The position numbers and the translations under genes are program-made. DNA of 64,000 nucleotides from CAUSWF01 sp963535465 (GTDB lineage: Bacteria > Bacillota_I > Bacilli_A > RF39 > UBA660). The notes below the pieces were generated by a model, which was not told where the DNA came from, ran no database searches, and saw only the letters and a program-made list of their open reading frames with translations. Positions 33,301 to 41,971 of this stretch are shown one piece after another. Position 1 is the stretch's first letter. Each line of letters begins with the position of its first letter. Location of the stretch: the NCBI GenBank assembly GCA_963535465.1, contig CAUSWF010000002.1:97538-161537 (forward strand), written 5' to 3'.

Positions 33301-33799
33301 TGACTCTAATAATAAATTACCTAAGTATGAAACTTTACAGGCTGCAGGATTAGATTTACGAGCTGATTTTAGTCATATAGAATCTATTTCAGATATTAAA
33401 ATTTATGGTCCAGGACAAATTATTCCAGCTAATAGTACTAATGCAGTAAAAATGATCGTTTTAGAACCTGGAAGTCGTGTACTAATTCCTACAGGACTTT
33501 ATATAGCTTTACCAGAAGGATATGAAGCGCAAGTTAGACCACGTTCTGGACTTGCATTAAAAGAAGGAATCACAGTAATTAATACTCCAGGTACTATAGA
33601 TGCAGATTATAGAGGAAATATTGGAGTTCCTCTAATTAATCATGGTCTTAAGACTGTCTATATTGAAGACGGTGAACGTATTGGTCAATTAGTTCTTAAC
33701 AAAGTAGAACGTATTGACTGGAAAGAAGTATTTTCAAAAGATGATTTAGGTTCCACTAAAAGAGGTGAAGGTGGATTTAGTTCTACTGGTAAAAAATAA
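33281..33799 (+). CDS. dut: dUTP pyrophosphatase
   Basis: 172 aa trimeric dUTPase. Motifs appear in order: AAGLDLRA, RPRSGLAL, INTPGTIDADYRG, GERIGQLVL and C-terminal KRGEGGFSSTG. An insertion of about 20 residues lies between motifs 1 and 2. It keeps uracil out of DNA and feeds dUMP to ThyX. Confidence 0.95.
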   Translation: MEIKVFNDSNNKLPKYETLQAAGLDLRADFSHIESISDIKIYGPGQIIPANSTNAVKMIVLEPGSRVLIPTGLYIALPEGYEAQVRPRSGLALKEGITVINTPGTIDADYRGNIGVPLINHGLKTVYIEDGERIGQLVLNKVERIDWKEVFSKDDLGSTKRGEGGFSSTGKK

Positions 33800-33801
33800 A
33801 T

Positions 33802-34164
33802 ATGGGATTAGACTTATATATTGAAAAAGTATCAAGAAAGGAATTAGCTTATTTTAGAAAAGTGAATTTTTTAATTCCTTTCTTTGAAAATTATTTTAAT
33901 GTTAAATTAGAAAATTTAAAAGATTTAGAAATAACTAAATCAAGTATTAAAGAATTAAAAGATAGATGTGAACATATACTACGTGATCATACTTTAGCAA
34001 AAGATCTTTTGCCAACACGTGAAGGATTTTTCTTTGGAAGTACTAGTTATGATAATAACTACTATAAAGATATAGAAGAAGTATTAAAAACTTGTAATAC
34101 AGTATTACAAGAATTTGGTCAATTAGAAGAAGGTGAATCTATAATTTTTAATATTTGGTATTAA
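33802..34164 (+). CDS. small phage protein, 120 aa
   Basis: Begins MGLDLYIEKVSRKELAYFRK, matching a widespread phage family that starts GLDMYL-; no enzymatic role known. The EGFFFGSTSYDNNYY motif is also typical. Confidence 0.55.
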   Translation: MGLDLYIEKVSRKELAYFRKVNFLIPFFENYFNVKLENLKDLEITKSSIKELKDRCEHILRDHTLAKDLLPTREGFFFGSTSYDNNYYKDIEEVLKTCNTVLQEFGQLEEGESIIFNIWY

Positions 34165-34167
34165 ATT

Positions 34168-34458
34168 ATGTACGGAATTAAATTTACTGTAGATTGTAAA
34201 GATATTAGTTTTGAAAATTTTTCTATAGCTTCTGAAGCTTATTTAGATTTTTTTGGATCTGGATTAATATTTTTAGAAGATTTTGATAATCTATTAAGAA
34301 AAGATGAACTTTTAGATATAGATGATTTTGCTTATTTAATTATAGAAGAGTATCTTGCAGACTTTAAGCATTGTGAAGATGTAATCCATTTTAATCAAGA
34401 AGATTTAGATTTTGCTTATAAAGAATATGTAAAACAATACAAAAACGAATGGGATTAA
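34168..34458 (+). CDS. unknown acidic protein, 96 aa
   Basis: Acidic and aromatic. Unknown. Overlaps the ligase start by 10 bases. Confidence 0.5.
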   Translation: MYGIKFTVDCKDISFENFSIASEAYLDFFGSGLIFLEDFDNLLRKDELLDIDDFAYLIIEEYLADFKHCEDVIHFNQEDLDFAYKEYVKQYKNEWD

Positions 34459-35696
34459 GTTTATTTGATGCTTCTGAAGAAGTAAGTTACTTAATTAAAA
34501 AAGATTCAAATAATAAAATTAGATGTGTTGTATTACAAAGAATACAAGAAAAAGAAGATTACTTTGTAATTAGACGCACCACCTTTCAATACGGAGGTAA
34601 ACAAACTAATCAGCCTGATATTGTTATAACAGAAGGTAAGGCTAAAAGAGATGCTACTGCTCAAGCTATTCTGCAATACAATGCAAAACTTAAAGAATAT
34701 AAAGACAAAGGATATAAAGAAATAGAAAAGCATCCAGAAGATTATTCTTTAACTGAACTTGATTCAATACTTCCTAAAGTAAATACGGATGCTAATGGTT
34801 TTGCTAAACATATGTTAGCTAAATCATCTGATAAAGTTAAGCAATCTAGTATTGATAAAGTAAAATATTGGTACGCGTCGAGAAAGATCGATGGTGTTAG
34901 AGCTTCTTTCTATTGGAATGGTAAAAAGATACTTACAGCTTCTAGAGGCGGAGGTACTTACGAATTTTCGACACAGCATATTACTCAAAATCCTAAATTT
35001 ATAGAATTCTTTAAGAAACATCCAGATTATGTTTTAGATGGAGAATTATATAAACACGGTAAACAATTACAAGAAATTAGTGGTGCGGCTAGACTTGAAA
35101 AGAATGCTGTTGATTGTGATTGGTTGGAATATTATATTTATGATGTAATGGTTCCAGATAAAACTTTTTATGATAGATTGCAAATTCTTAAAGAGATTAA
35201 AGAAGAACTTAATTTAGGATTTGATCCTTATAAATTATGGCAAGTTGATGAATTACAACTACAAATGGTACCTCAAGAAAAAGTTTCTGGGTATGATAAT
35301 ATTATGGAATTACATAATAAATATGTGGAAGAAGGTTGGGAAGGAGTAGTAATACGTAATCCTGATAAAGTTTATGGCTTTGGTAAGCGTACTAATGATA
35401 TGCTCAAAATTAAACGCTATAAAGATTCAGAATTCCTAGTAACTGGATATGAACTAGGGTTAAGAGGAATTGAAGATATGGTATTTATATGTGCTACATC
35501 TTTTGGTAAATCTTTCAAGGCTAAACCTATGGGAGATAAACTTACAAAAGAAGAGTATGTAGAGAACTTTGATAGTAAGTATAAAGATCATATTGCTACT
35601 GTTAAATATTTTTATTATTCTAATGGTAATGATGAAGTTAATGGAGTGCCTTTACAGCCATGTCTTATAGCATTCCGTGATAAAAAGGATATGTAA
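34449..35696 (+). CDS. ATP-dependent DNA ligase
   Basis: 415 aa. Motif I RKIDGVRAS with the adenylated Lys146; later VLDGELYKHG (motif III), EGWEGVVIRNPD (motif IV) and MLKIKRYKDSEF (motif V). The first 90 residues resemble a WGR-type region (YFVIRRTTFQYGGKQTNQPD) fused to the ligase. It seals nicks at replication forks and recombination joints. Confidence 0.88.
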   Translation: MGLSLFDASEEVSYLIKKDSNNKIRCVVLQRIQEKEDYFVIRRTTFQYGGKQTNQPDIVITEGKAKRDATAQAILQYNAKLKEYKDKGYKEIEKHPEDYSLTELDSILPKVNTDANGFAKHMLAKSSDKVKQSSIDKVKYWYASRKIDGVRASFYWNGKKILTASRGGGTYEFSTQHITQNPKFIEFFKKHPDYVLDGELYKHGKQLQEISGAARLEKNAVDCDWLEYYIYDVMVPDKTFYDRLQILKEIKEELNLGFDPYKLWQVDELQLQMVPQEKVSGYDNIMELHNKYVEEGWEGVVIRNPDKVYGFGKRTNDMLKIKRYKDSEFLVTGYELGLRGIEDMVFICATSFGKSFKAKPMGDKLTKEEYVENFDSKYKDHIATVKYFYYSNGNDEVNGVPLQPCLIAFRDKKDM

Positions 35697-35697
35697 T

Positions 35698-36039
35698 ATG
35701 AATAAAGAAAGAAATAAAGAGAAATGGGTAGATTATCTACCTATTTCATTTATGATCGGAAATCATCTTTTTAATATAATTCAATATGATGAATTATATG
35801 ATGAAGATGGTAACTACAATTATGGTCAATTTGACTATAATAATTTAACTATTAATGTAAGAATAAGTAATGATGGTGATGAAGATAATCTTCTTCATAA
35901 AGAGATAGTACTTAATTCTTTTTGGCATGAAGTATTTCATGCTTTTAATTATTTGTGGAATGCAGGAGTAGATGAATCTTTAGCACAGTCCTTTGCTAAT
36001 TTTATGAGGGAATTAGAATCTACTAGTAATTATGCCTAG
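35698..36039 (+). CDS. small HExxH metallopeptidase-like protein, 113 aa
   Basis: H77-E78-V-F-H81 in LNSFWHEVFHAFNYLW, then a conserved-looking DESLAQSFANFM helix (E as third ligand). Compact zinc-peptidase fold. Target unknown. ATG 35698 follows the ligase stop. It ends at TAG, with TAA two codons on. Confidence 0.6.
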   Translation: MNKERNKEKWVDYLPISFMIGNHLFNIIQYDELYDEDGNYNYGQFDYNNLTINVRISNDGDEDNLLHKEIVLNSFWHEVFHAFNYLWNAGVDESLAQSFANFMRELESTSNYA

Positions 36040-36376
36040 AAAAAGTAAAGATACTGTAATAGTTCCTGTATTAGTAAAACGTCCAGGATTCTTTACAGTA
36101 TATATTACAAAAGATGGTAATTTAAAACAAGTAGCAACTAATTTATCTAATGAATCTTTTTTAGATTTATATTTTACTAATTTAATAAATAATATAAATA
36201 TAAATACAACTAAGGAAGAAGTAATAGATAAATATAATTCTATATGGAAAAAGAAAGGTATATATTCTACATATACTGATTCTTGGGGACATAAGTGGAA
36301 TAATCAAATGCCATCAAAACAAAGATTTAATGAATATTTAAGTAAATTTATAAAAGATGCAACTAATACAAAGTAA
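36032..36376 (+). CDS. unknown protein, 114 aa
   Basis: Begins MPRKSKDTVIVPVLVKRPGF, basic at both ends. Overlaps the RNA ligase start by 20 bases. Unknown. Confidence 0.5.
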   Translation: MPRKSKDTVIVPVLVKRPGFFTVYITKDGNLKQVATNLSNESFLDLYFTNLINNININTTKEEVIDKYNSIWKKKGIYSTYTDSWGHKWNNQMPSKQRFNEYLSKFIKDATNTK

Positions 36377-37724
36377 AAAATTTGAAAGTAATTATTGGGC
36401 TAAAGTAGTTAATATTACTTCTTTTAATGCACATCCAAATCCAGAAGTTACTAGGTTGAAAGTAGCACATGTAGATGGTTATAACATTATAGTAGGAATA
36501 GATGAAACACCAGGTTTGTACATTTATTTCCCAATGATGTCAGAAATTAACCCTAGTATTTTATCATATTGTAATCTATATGATAATCCAGATCTTAATA
36601 AAGATGAAACTAAGAAAGGATTTTTCTCAAAGAATGGTAAAGTTAAAGGTATAAAATTAAAAGGATTAGTTTCTGAAGGATTTTTACTACCTGCAGACAT
36701 TTTAAATAATTTTATTGTTGATTCTTTTCAAAAATCTCCAGAAAATCTTAATGATGGCATAGAATTTGATTCTATTAAAGAAGGAGATAAAATTATGTGG
36801 GTAAGTAGAAAATTTAAAGTTACTTATCATAAAACTAACGTATCTTCTTCAGCGCAACCTACTAAGAAAGTAAAAGGAATTAATAAAATTAGGGAAGATC
36901 AATTTAAATTTCATTATGATACTACAATCATCAAGAAAGTTCCAGAAGTTATTACTCCAGATAGTATTTTACATATATCTAGTAAGTGGCATGGGACTAG
37001 TGGTATTTCTGCATATGTTTTATGCCATAAGAAATTATCTTGGAAGGAAAAGATAGCTAAATGGTTAACAGGAGAATCTTTTGATACTTATGATTATGTT
37101 TATTCTTCACGTAAAGTAATTAAAAATAAGTATTATAATAAAAAAGTAGATGGAGGATTTTATGGGTCTGATCCTTGGTATTATGCTAATGAAATATTTA
37201 AACCTTATTTAAAGAAAGGTATGACTATTTATTATGAAATAGTAGGATATACTCCAGATGGTAAAGCTATACAGAAAGGATACGATTACGGATGTACTCC
37301 AAGTATTACTGAGTATGTAATTAATAAACAGTTTAAAATTTATGTTTATAGAATTACTATTACTAATGTAAATGGAGATATATTTGAAATGACCCCTTTA
37401 CAAGTAATTGATTGGTGTAAACGTAGAGATTTAGGATGTATTAATACTCTTTATTATGGAAAAGCTTCTAATTTATATTCTTTAAAAGATTTAACAAATC
37501 TTGATATTTTTTCTGATTGGTTTATAGAGAAATTATCTAACGATAAGAATTTTTATATGGAACAAAATTCTCCAGATTGTAATAATAAAGTACCACATGA
37601 AGGTATAGTTATTAAAAAAGAGGGACTTTGGTCTAATGCATTTAAATTAAAATGTTGGAAATTTCTTAATGCTGAATCTAAAGATCTTGATAAAGGTGAA
37701 ACTAATATCGAAGATAATCAATGA
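36357..37724 (+). CDS. RNA ligase (Rnl5/DraRnl-like)
   Basis: 455 aa. An N-terminal domain (about 1-150) with an OB-like pattern precedes the nucleotidyltransferase domain, as in DraRnl-type ligases. Motif I SSKWHGTSG places the adenylated Lys at 210; later IYYEIVGY and EGIVIKKEG...FKLKCWKF are motifs III, IV and V. It can reseal nicked or cut RNA, for example tRNAs cleaved by host defences, working with the kinase-phosphatase at 40,881. Confidence 0.8.
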   Translation: MQLIQSKKFESNYWAKVVNITSFNAHPNPEVTRLKVAHVDGYNIIVGIDETPGLYIYFPMMSEINPSILSYCNLYDNPDLNKDETKKGFFSKNGKVKGIKLKGLVSEGFLLPADILNNFIVDSFQKSPENLNDGIEFDSIKEGDKIMWVSRKFKVTYHKTNVSSSAQPTKKVKGINKIREDQFKFHYDTTIIKKVPEVITPDSILHISSKWHGTSGISAYVLCHKKLSWKEKIAKWLTGESFDTYDYVYSSRKVIKNKYYNKKVDGGFYGSDPWYYANEIFKPYLKKGMTIYYEIVGYTPDGKAIQKGYDYGCTPSITEYVINKQFKIYVYRITITNVNGDIFEMTPLQVIDWCKRRDLGCINTLYYGKASNLYSLKDLTNLDIFSDWFIEKLSNDKNFYMEQNSPDCNNKVPHEGIVIKKEGLWSNAFKLKCWKFLNAESKDLDKGETNIEDNQ

Positions 37725-37837
37725 TATATAAAGTAGCTAATGAACCAGAATTTATTAGAGAATACAAAGAAAATAGAACTACTTTGCAAAAATTTATTGA
37801 TAAGGAAGAAGAAAAACTACATGAAGAATTATTATGA
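37721..37837 (+). CDS. small charged protein, 38 aa
   Basis: ATG 37721 to TGA 37835-37837, overlapping the RNA ligase stop and the GroEL start by four bases each. Highly charged, helical. It couples the two genes but has no known function. Confidence 0.5.
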   Translation: MIYKVANEPEFIREYKENRTTLQKFIDKEEEKLHEELL

Positions 37838-39402
37838 ATAAAATTATTAAATTTGGAAATAAGGCAAATACTAAGATGATTAATGGTCTTAATATTCTAG
37901 CAGATGCTGTTAAGGTAACTTTAGGACCTAAAGGTAGAAATGTAGTTATTTCTGAAAATGGAAATAAACCACATATTACTAAAGATGGTGTAACTGTAGC
38001 TAAGTCTATTTCTTTAGAAGATAAATTTGAAGATGTTGGAGCACAGCTTGTGAAAAGTGTAGCAAGTAAAACAGGAGATGATGCTGGAGATGGTACTTCT
38101 ACGAGTGTAATTTTAACTCAGGCTATTGTAGCGGAAGGTTTAAAATATATTGCAGCAGGTATTTCTCCTATTCAAGTTAAAAGAGAAATAGATAAAACAG
38201 TATCCAAAGTAATTAAAGATATTAAAGCATTATCTACCCCAATTAATGATTCTGATATTCAACATATTGCTACAATATCCGCAAATAATGATCCTGAAAT
38301 AGGAGAACTTGTTGCAGAAGCTATGAAACAAGTTTCTAAAGATGGAGTAATTACTATGGAAGAAAGTAAAACAAGAGAAACTTATATCGAAACTGTAGAT
38401 GGTTTACAGTTTAATAGAGGCTATTTATCTAATTATTTTATTACTAATAGTGAAACACAAGAGTGTATACTTGAAAATCCTTTTATTTTAGTAACTAATA
38501 AGAAGATTGAAAGAGTACAAGATTTAATTAACATTCTTAAACCAATAGCAGAACAAAATAAGTCTATATTATTAATTGCTGACGATTTTGATTCAGAAGT
38601 AATTAATACTCTTGCTGTTAATCATTTAAGAGCAGGTTTAAAAATTTGTGCAGTTAAATCTCCAGGATTTGGAGAAGAAAAGAATGATTTATTACAAGAT
38701 ATAGCTATTGTTACTGGTGCTAAATTTAGTACTCTTGATATAGATATTAATAGTATAGATTTTTCTTTCTTAGGAAGCTCTGATAAAGTAGTTATTACTA
38801 AAAATACTACTACTATTATTAATGGTAATGGGAATAAAGAAGAAATTAATATCAGAATAAACTCTATTAAAAAACAACTTTTTAAAGATCTTGATAATAC
38901 ATCTTTAAAAGAAAGATTAGCTAAACTTGTTGGTGGAGTAGCTGTATTGCATATAGGAGCTAATTCAGAAACAGAAGTAAAAGAAAAAATGGACAGAGTA
39001 GATGATGCATTATGTGCCACTCGTGCTGCTTTAGAAGAAGGAATAGTTCCTGGAGGTAGTGTTGTTTATGTACAAATATCTGATACTTTAGAATCTAATA
39101 ATTCTAATAATAATATTGGAGATAATATTATTAGTAAAGCTTTACTTGCTCCTTTATCTTGTATTTGTAAAAATGCAGGAGTAGCAGAACAAGTAGTTAT
39201 TAATAATATAAAGAATAACCAATCTAAAGGTTATAATGCTTTAACAGATGAATATGTAGATATGAAAGAAGCAGGTATTATTGATCCAGCTAAAGTAGAA
39301 ATAGTTGCTTTAGAAAATGCTGCTTCTGTAGCTGGAGTGTTATTAACTTCAGGATGTGTTATTGTAGATAATGATTCTAATAAACAAAACATGTTGTATT
39401 AA
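37834..39402 (+). CDS. groEL: GroEL-family chaperonin
   Basis: 522 aa, near-complete. ATP-site motif GDDAGDGTSTSV, VTLGPKGRNVVI at the N-terminus, VDDALCATRAALEEGIVPGG and the apical-domain GVITMEES segment all fit group I chaperonins. The flexible GGM tail of bacterial GroEL is absent. Phage GroELs exist and can fold bulky virion proteins, some without a GroES partner; no GroES gene is seen here. It overlaps the small gene upstream and the sigma gene downstream. Confidence 0.93.
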   Translation: MNKIIKFGNKANTKMINGLNILADAVKVTLGPKGRNVVISENGNKPHITKDGVTVAKSISLEDKFEDVGAQLVKSVASKTGDDAGDGTSTSVILTQAIVAEGLKYIAAGISPIQVKREIDKTVSKVIKDIKALSTPINDSDIQHIATISANNDPEIGELVAEAMKQVSKDGVITMEESKTRETYIETVDGLQFNRGYLSNYFITNSETQECILENPFILVTNKKIERVQDLINILKPIAEQNKSILLIADDFDSEVINTLAVNHLRAGLKICAVKSPGFGEEKNDLLQDIAIVTGAKFSTLDIDINSIDFSFLGSSDKVVITKNTTTIINGNGNKEEINIRINSIKKQLFKDLDNTSLKERLAKLVGGVAVLHIGANSETEVKEKMDRVDDALCATRAALEEGIVPGGSVVYVQISDTLESNNSNNNIGDNIISKALLAPLSCICKNAGVAEQVVINNIKNNQSKGYNALTDEYVDMKEAGIIDPAKVEIVALENAASVAGVLLTSGCVIVDNDSNKQNMLY

Positions 39403-40259
39403 TGCAAAAACTTCAAATTAAGCGTAGTATTACTGATCGTAGTGATACTGCGCTTAATTCTTATTTAAAGGATATTAATAAAATTCCAATGCTTAGTAGA
39501 GAAGAAGAAATCGAAGTAGCTAAGAAAGCAGCTAAAGGAGATTCAAAAGCTAAAGAAAGACTTGTTACTGCTAATCTTAGGTTTGTTGTATCTTGTGCAA
39601 AACAATATCAAGGACAAGGAATTCCTCTTATAGATTTAATATCTGAAGGAAATATAGGATTACAAGAAGCTGTAGATAAATTTGATATAAATAAAGGATT
39701 TAAGTTTATTTCTTATGCAGTATGGTGGATCAGACAAGCTATTATGCATGCGTTAAACGAGCATTCCAGACTACTAAGACTTCCTAGAAGCCAAATTCTT
39801 CAATTAAATCAAATTACTAAAGCTAGTAAAGAATTTGAACAATCTAATGGAAGATTACCATCTACAAAAGAACTATCTGATTTAGTAGAAATCGATGAAT
39901 CTAAAGTAGAGCAGTTATTAAATTTAAATATTAAACCAACTTCCTATGATAATCCTATAGGAGAAGAATCTGGAACTCTTATAGATTTAATTCCAAATCA
40001 AAATATAGAAAATACAGACGCAACTTTATTTAAAGAATCTAAACAAAAAGAAATTAATTCTATTTTAAATTTACTTACAGATAGAGAACATGATATACTA
40101 ATTATGTATTTTGGACTCAATGGAGATTCTTTAACTCTTTATGAAATAGCTGATAAATTTGGACTTACACATGAGAGAACTAGACAAATAAAAAATAATG
40201 CTATTAATAAACTTCAAAATAAATATAATAAGCAAGTAAAAAATATAATTAATGGATAA
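39402..40259 (+). CDS. primary-type sigma-70 factor
   Basis: 285 aa, regions 1.2 to 4.2 complete and no long region 1.1. N-terminus LQIKRSITDRSDTALNSYL matches the Bacteroidales housekeeping sigma (RQLKITKSITNRES-type). Region 2 reads NLRFVVSCAKQYQGQGIPLI and KFISYAVWWIRQAI; region 4.2 ends in a recognition helix within LTHERTRQIKNNAI. It should direct host RNA polymerase to primary-type promoters, probably favouring phage early or middle genes. ATG 39402 overlaps the GroEL stop. Confidence 0.92.
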   Translation: MQKLQIKRSITDRSDTALNSYLKDINKIPMLSREEEIEVAKKAAKGDSKAKERLVTANLRFVVSCAKQYQGQGIPLIDLISEGNIGLQEAVDKFDINKGFKFISYAVWWIRQAIMHALNEHSRLLRLPRSQILQLNQITKASKEFEQSNGRLPSTKELSDLVEIDESKVEQLLNLNIKPTSYDNPIGEESGTLIDLIPNQNIENTDATLFKESKQKEINSILNLLTDREHDILIMYFGLNGDSLTLYEIADKFGLTHERTRQIKNNAINKLQNKYNKQVKNIING

Positions 40260-40563
40260 GAATTATTGGAAAACAGATAATGAAAATGGATATAAGTATC
40301 AATTATTAGCCTTTAGAAATGCTTTATCTTTGATATTATCACATAAAGAAAAATGTGTAGAGTTAAAAGGTATTCCTTGGGGAATAATAGAGGAAGTTAT
40401 TGATCAAGAAAAAATTACCTATGATCTAGATAGAGTATATGAACCTGATAATTATTTAAATTATAGTGTAAACATCTATTCAGTAGATACTGACGAATGC
40501 TTATATTGTATTAAAGGTAACCATATATCAGGTGATGTATCTATTTGGGATGAAAATTATTAA
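40252..40563 (+). CDS. unknown protein, 103 aa (duplicate family)
   Basis: Shares the layout 'PW-I-E--I--E--TYD-D-VY-PD---NY' and ending 'YCI-GNH--G-VSI' with the next gene (40,568) and more loosely with 44,457. Unknown role. Confidence 0.55.
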   Translation: MDKNYWKTDNENGYKYQLLAFRNALSLILSHKEKCVELKGIPWGIIEEVIDQEKITYDLDRVYEPDNYLNYSVNIYSVDTDECLYCIKGNHISGDVSIWDENY

Positions 40564-40567
40564 AATT

Positions 40568-40888
40568 ATGGATAAGAATTGGAAAGTATATAGTAAATTA
40601 TTACACAACCATCAATGTGAAATTTTTGAGGAGGCTTTTTTAGATGTAATTAGTGGCAAAGAAGAAAAAATAAATTTAAATTGTATGCCTTGGTTTATAG
40701 TAGAGTGTTTCCTTAATAAAGAAAACTTTAGCTATGATTCTGATAAAGTATATCATCCTGAGGATAATGATTATTTTAATTATTGTATACCTGTATATTG
40801 TAAAGATACAGAAGAGTTATTATGTTATATTGATGGAAATCATTTATTAGGATCAGTACTTATTTATAAAAAAATTATTAATGAGTAA
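40568..40888 (+). CDS. unknown protein, 106 aa (duplicate family)
   Basis: ATG 40568 gives MDKNWKVYSKLL, paralogous to the preceding MDKNYWKT protein. Contains MPWFIVECFLNKENFSYDSD. Unknown role. Stop overlaps the kinase start. Confidence 0.55.
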   Translation: MDKNWKVYSKLLHNHQCEIFEEAFLDVISGKEEKINLNCMPWFIVECFLNKENFSYDSDKVYHPEDNDYFNYCIPVYCKDTEELLCYIDGNHLLGSVLIYKKIINE

Positions 40889-41771
40889 ATTTATATTAAC
40901 ACAAGGAATACAAAGCTCGGGAAAAACAACTTTTGCTAAAAAATGGGTAGAAGAAGATCCAATTCATAGAGTTAGATGGAATAATGATGATTGTCGTAGA
41001 ATGTGTGGCCCTTATTGGATTCCAGAAAGAGAATCTTTTATAACGTCTATTAGACATACTTTTATTCATAAAGCTATGATTGATAAAAAAGACATTATCA
41101 TAGATGATATGAATTTAAATACAAAAACTACAGATTACTATGAAAAAATTGTAAAAATTTATAATGATCAAAATACTAATAAATATGTATTAGAATACAA
41201 ACAATTCTTTGATGTATCTGTAGATGAGTGTATTAAACGTGATTCATTTAGAACTAATCCTGTAGGAGAGGAAGTAATACGAAAAACTTATAAAAAGTAT
41301 GCTTTATACATTCGTGATTGCCAGAATACTAAAATACTGGATAAAATGAAGGAAATTAATTCAGACAAACCTTCTTGTGTATTAGTTGATCTTGATGGTA
41401 CTTTAAACTACTCATTATATCGTCCTTGGTATGGTAAAGATGCTGCTGTACAAATGATTAATGATAAACCAAATATAGGACTAGTTCTTTTATTACAAAA
41501 TCTTTCAAAGGATATTAAAATTATTATAATGTCAGGAAGATCTAAAGGTGATGAAGCTAATACGTCATTAGCTTGGTTATCTAAATATAATATTAATTAT
41601 GAACAAGCTATATTTAGAAAAGAAGGTGATTATCGAAAAGGAGAGGTTATTAAATTAGAAAATTATAATACTTATATAAAAGATAAGTATAATGTAATTG
41701 CTGTGTTTGAAGACGATGATAAATGTATTAAGATGTATAAAGATTTAGGATTAAATGTATTAAAACCATGA
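40881..41771 (+). CDS. pseT: polynucleotide kinase-phosphatase
   Basis: 296 aa. The N-terminal kinase P-loop QGIQSSGKT (8-16) and RWNNDDCRRM match T4 Pnk; the C-terminal HAD phosphatase has VDLDGTL (D170, D172), SGRSKGDE and FEDDDKC. It heals RNA (or DNA) ends by adding 5' phosphate and removing 3' phosphate, preparing them for the RNA ligase at 36,357. Confidence 0.9.
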   Translation: MSKFILTQGIQSSGKTTFAKKWVEEDPIHRVRWNNDDCRRMCGPYWIPERESFITSIRHTFIHKAMIDKKDIIIDDMNLNTKTTDYYEKIVKIYNDQNTNKYVLEYKQFFDVSVDECIKRDSFRTNPVGEEVIRKTYKKYALYIRDCQNTKILDKMKEINSDKPSCVLVDLDGTLNYSLYRPWYGKDAAVQMINDKPNIGLVLLLQNLSKDIKIIIMSGRSKGDEANTSLAWLSKYNINYEQAIFRKEGDYRKGEVIKLENYNTYIKDKYNVIAVFEDDDKCIKMYKDLGLNVLKP

Positions 41772-41971
41772 TAGTAACATTTAGATATAATACTCCTAAT
41801 AGTTTTGTACTTAATTCAGAAACTAAAAATATTGACTATGTACCAAATGTAGGTACTTTAGTAAAAATAAAAAATAATAAATATAAGGTAAGTTCAGTAA
41901 TATATGATTTAGATGATAATATTTTTAATGTAAAATTAGAATACATACATGGTTTATTTAGTAACAAATGA
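41768..41971 (+). CDS. unknown small protein, 67 aa
   Basis: Beta-rich, overlaps the kinase stop and the polymerase start. Resembles a small KOW-like fold by composition only. Confidence 0.5.
   Translation: MIVTFRYNTPNSFVLNSETKNIDYVPNVGTLVKIKNNKYKVSSVIYDLDDNIFNVKLEYIHGLFSNK

Noticed and set aside
38622..39020. Minus-strand open frame inside GroEL
   Set aside because: Antisense shadow of a complete chaperonin gene.
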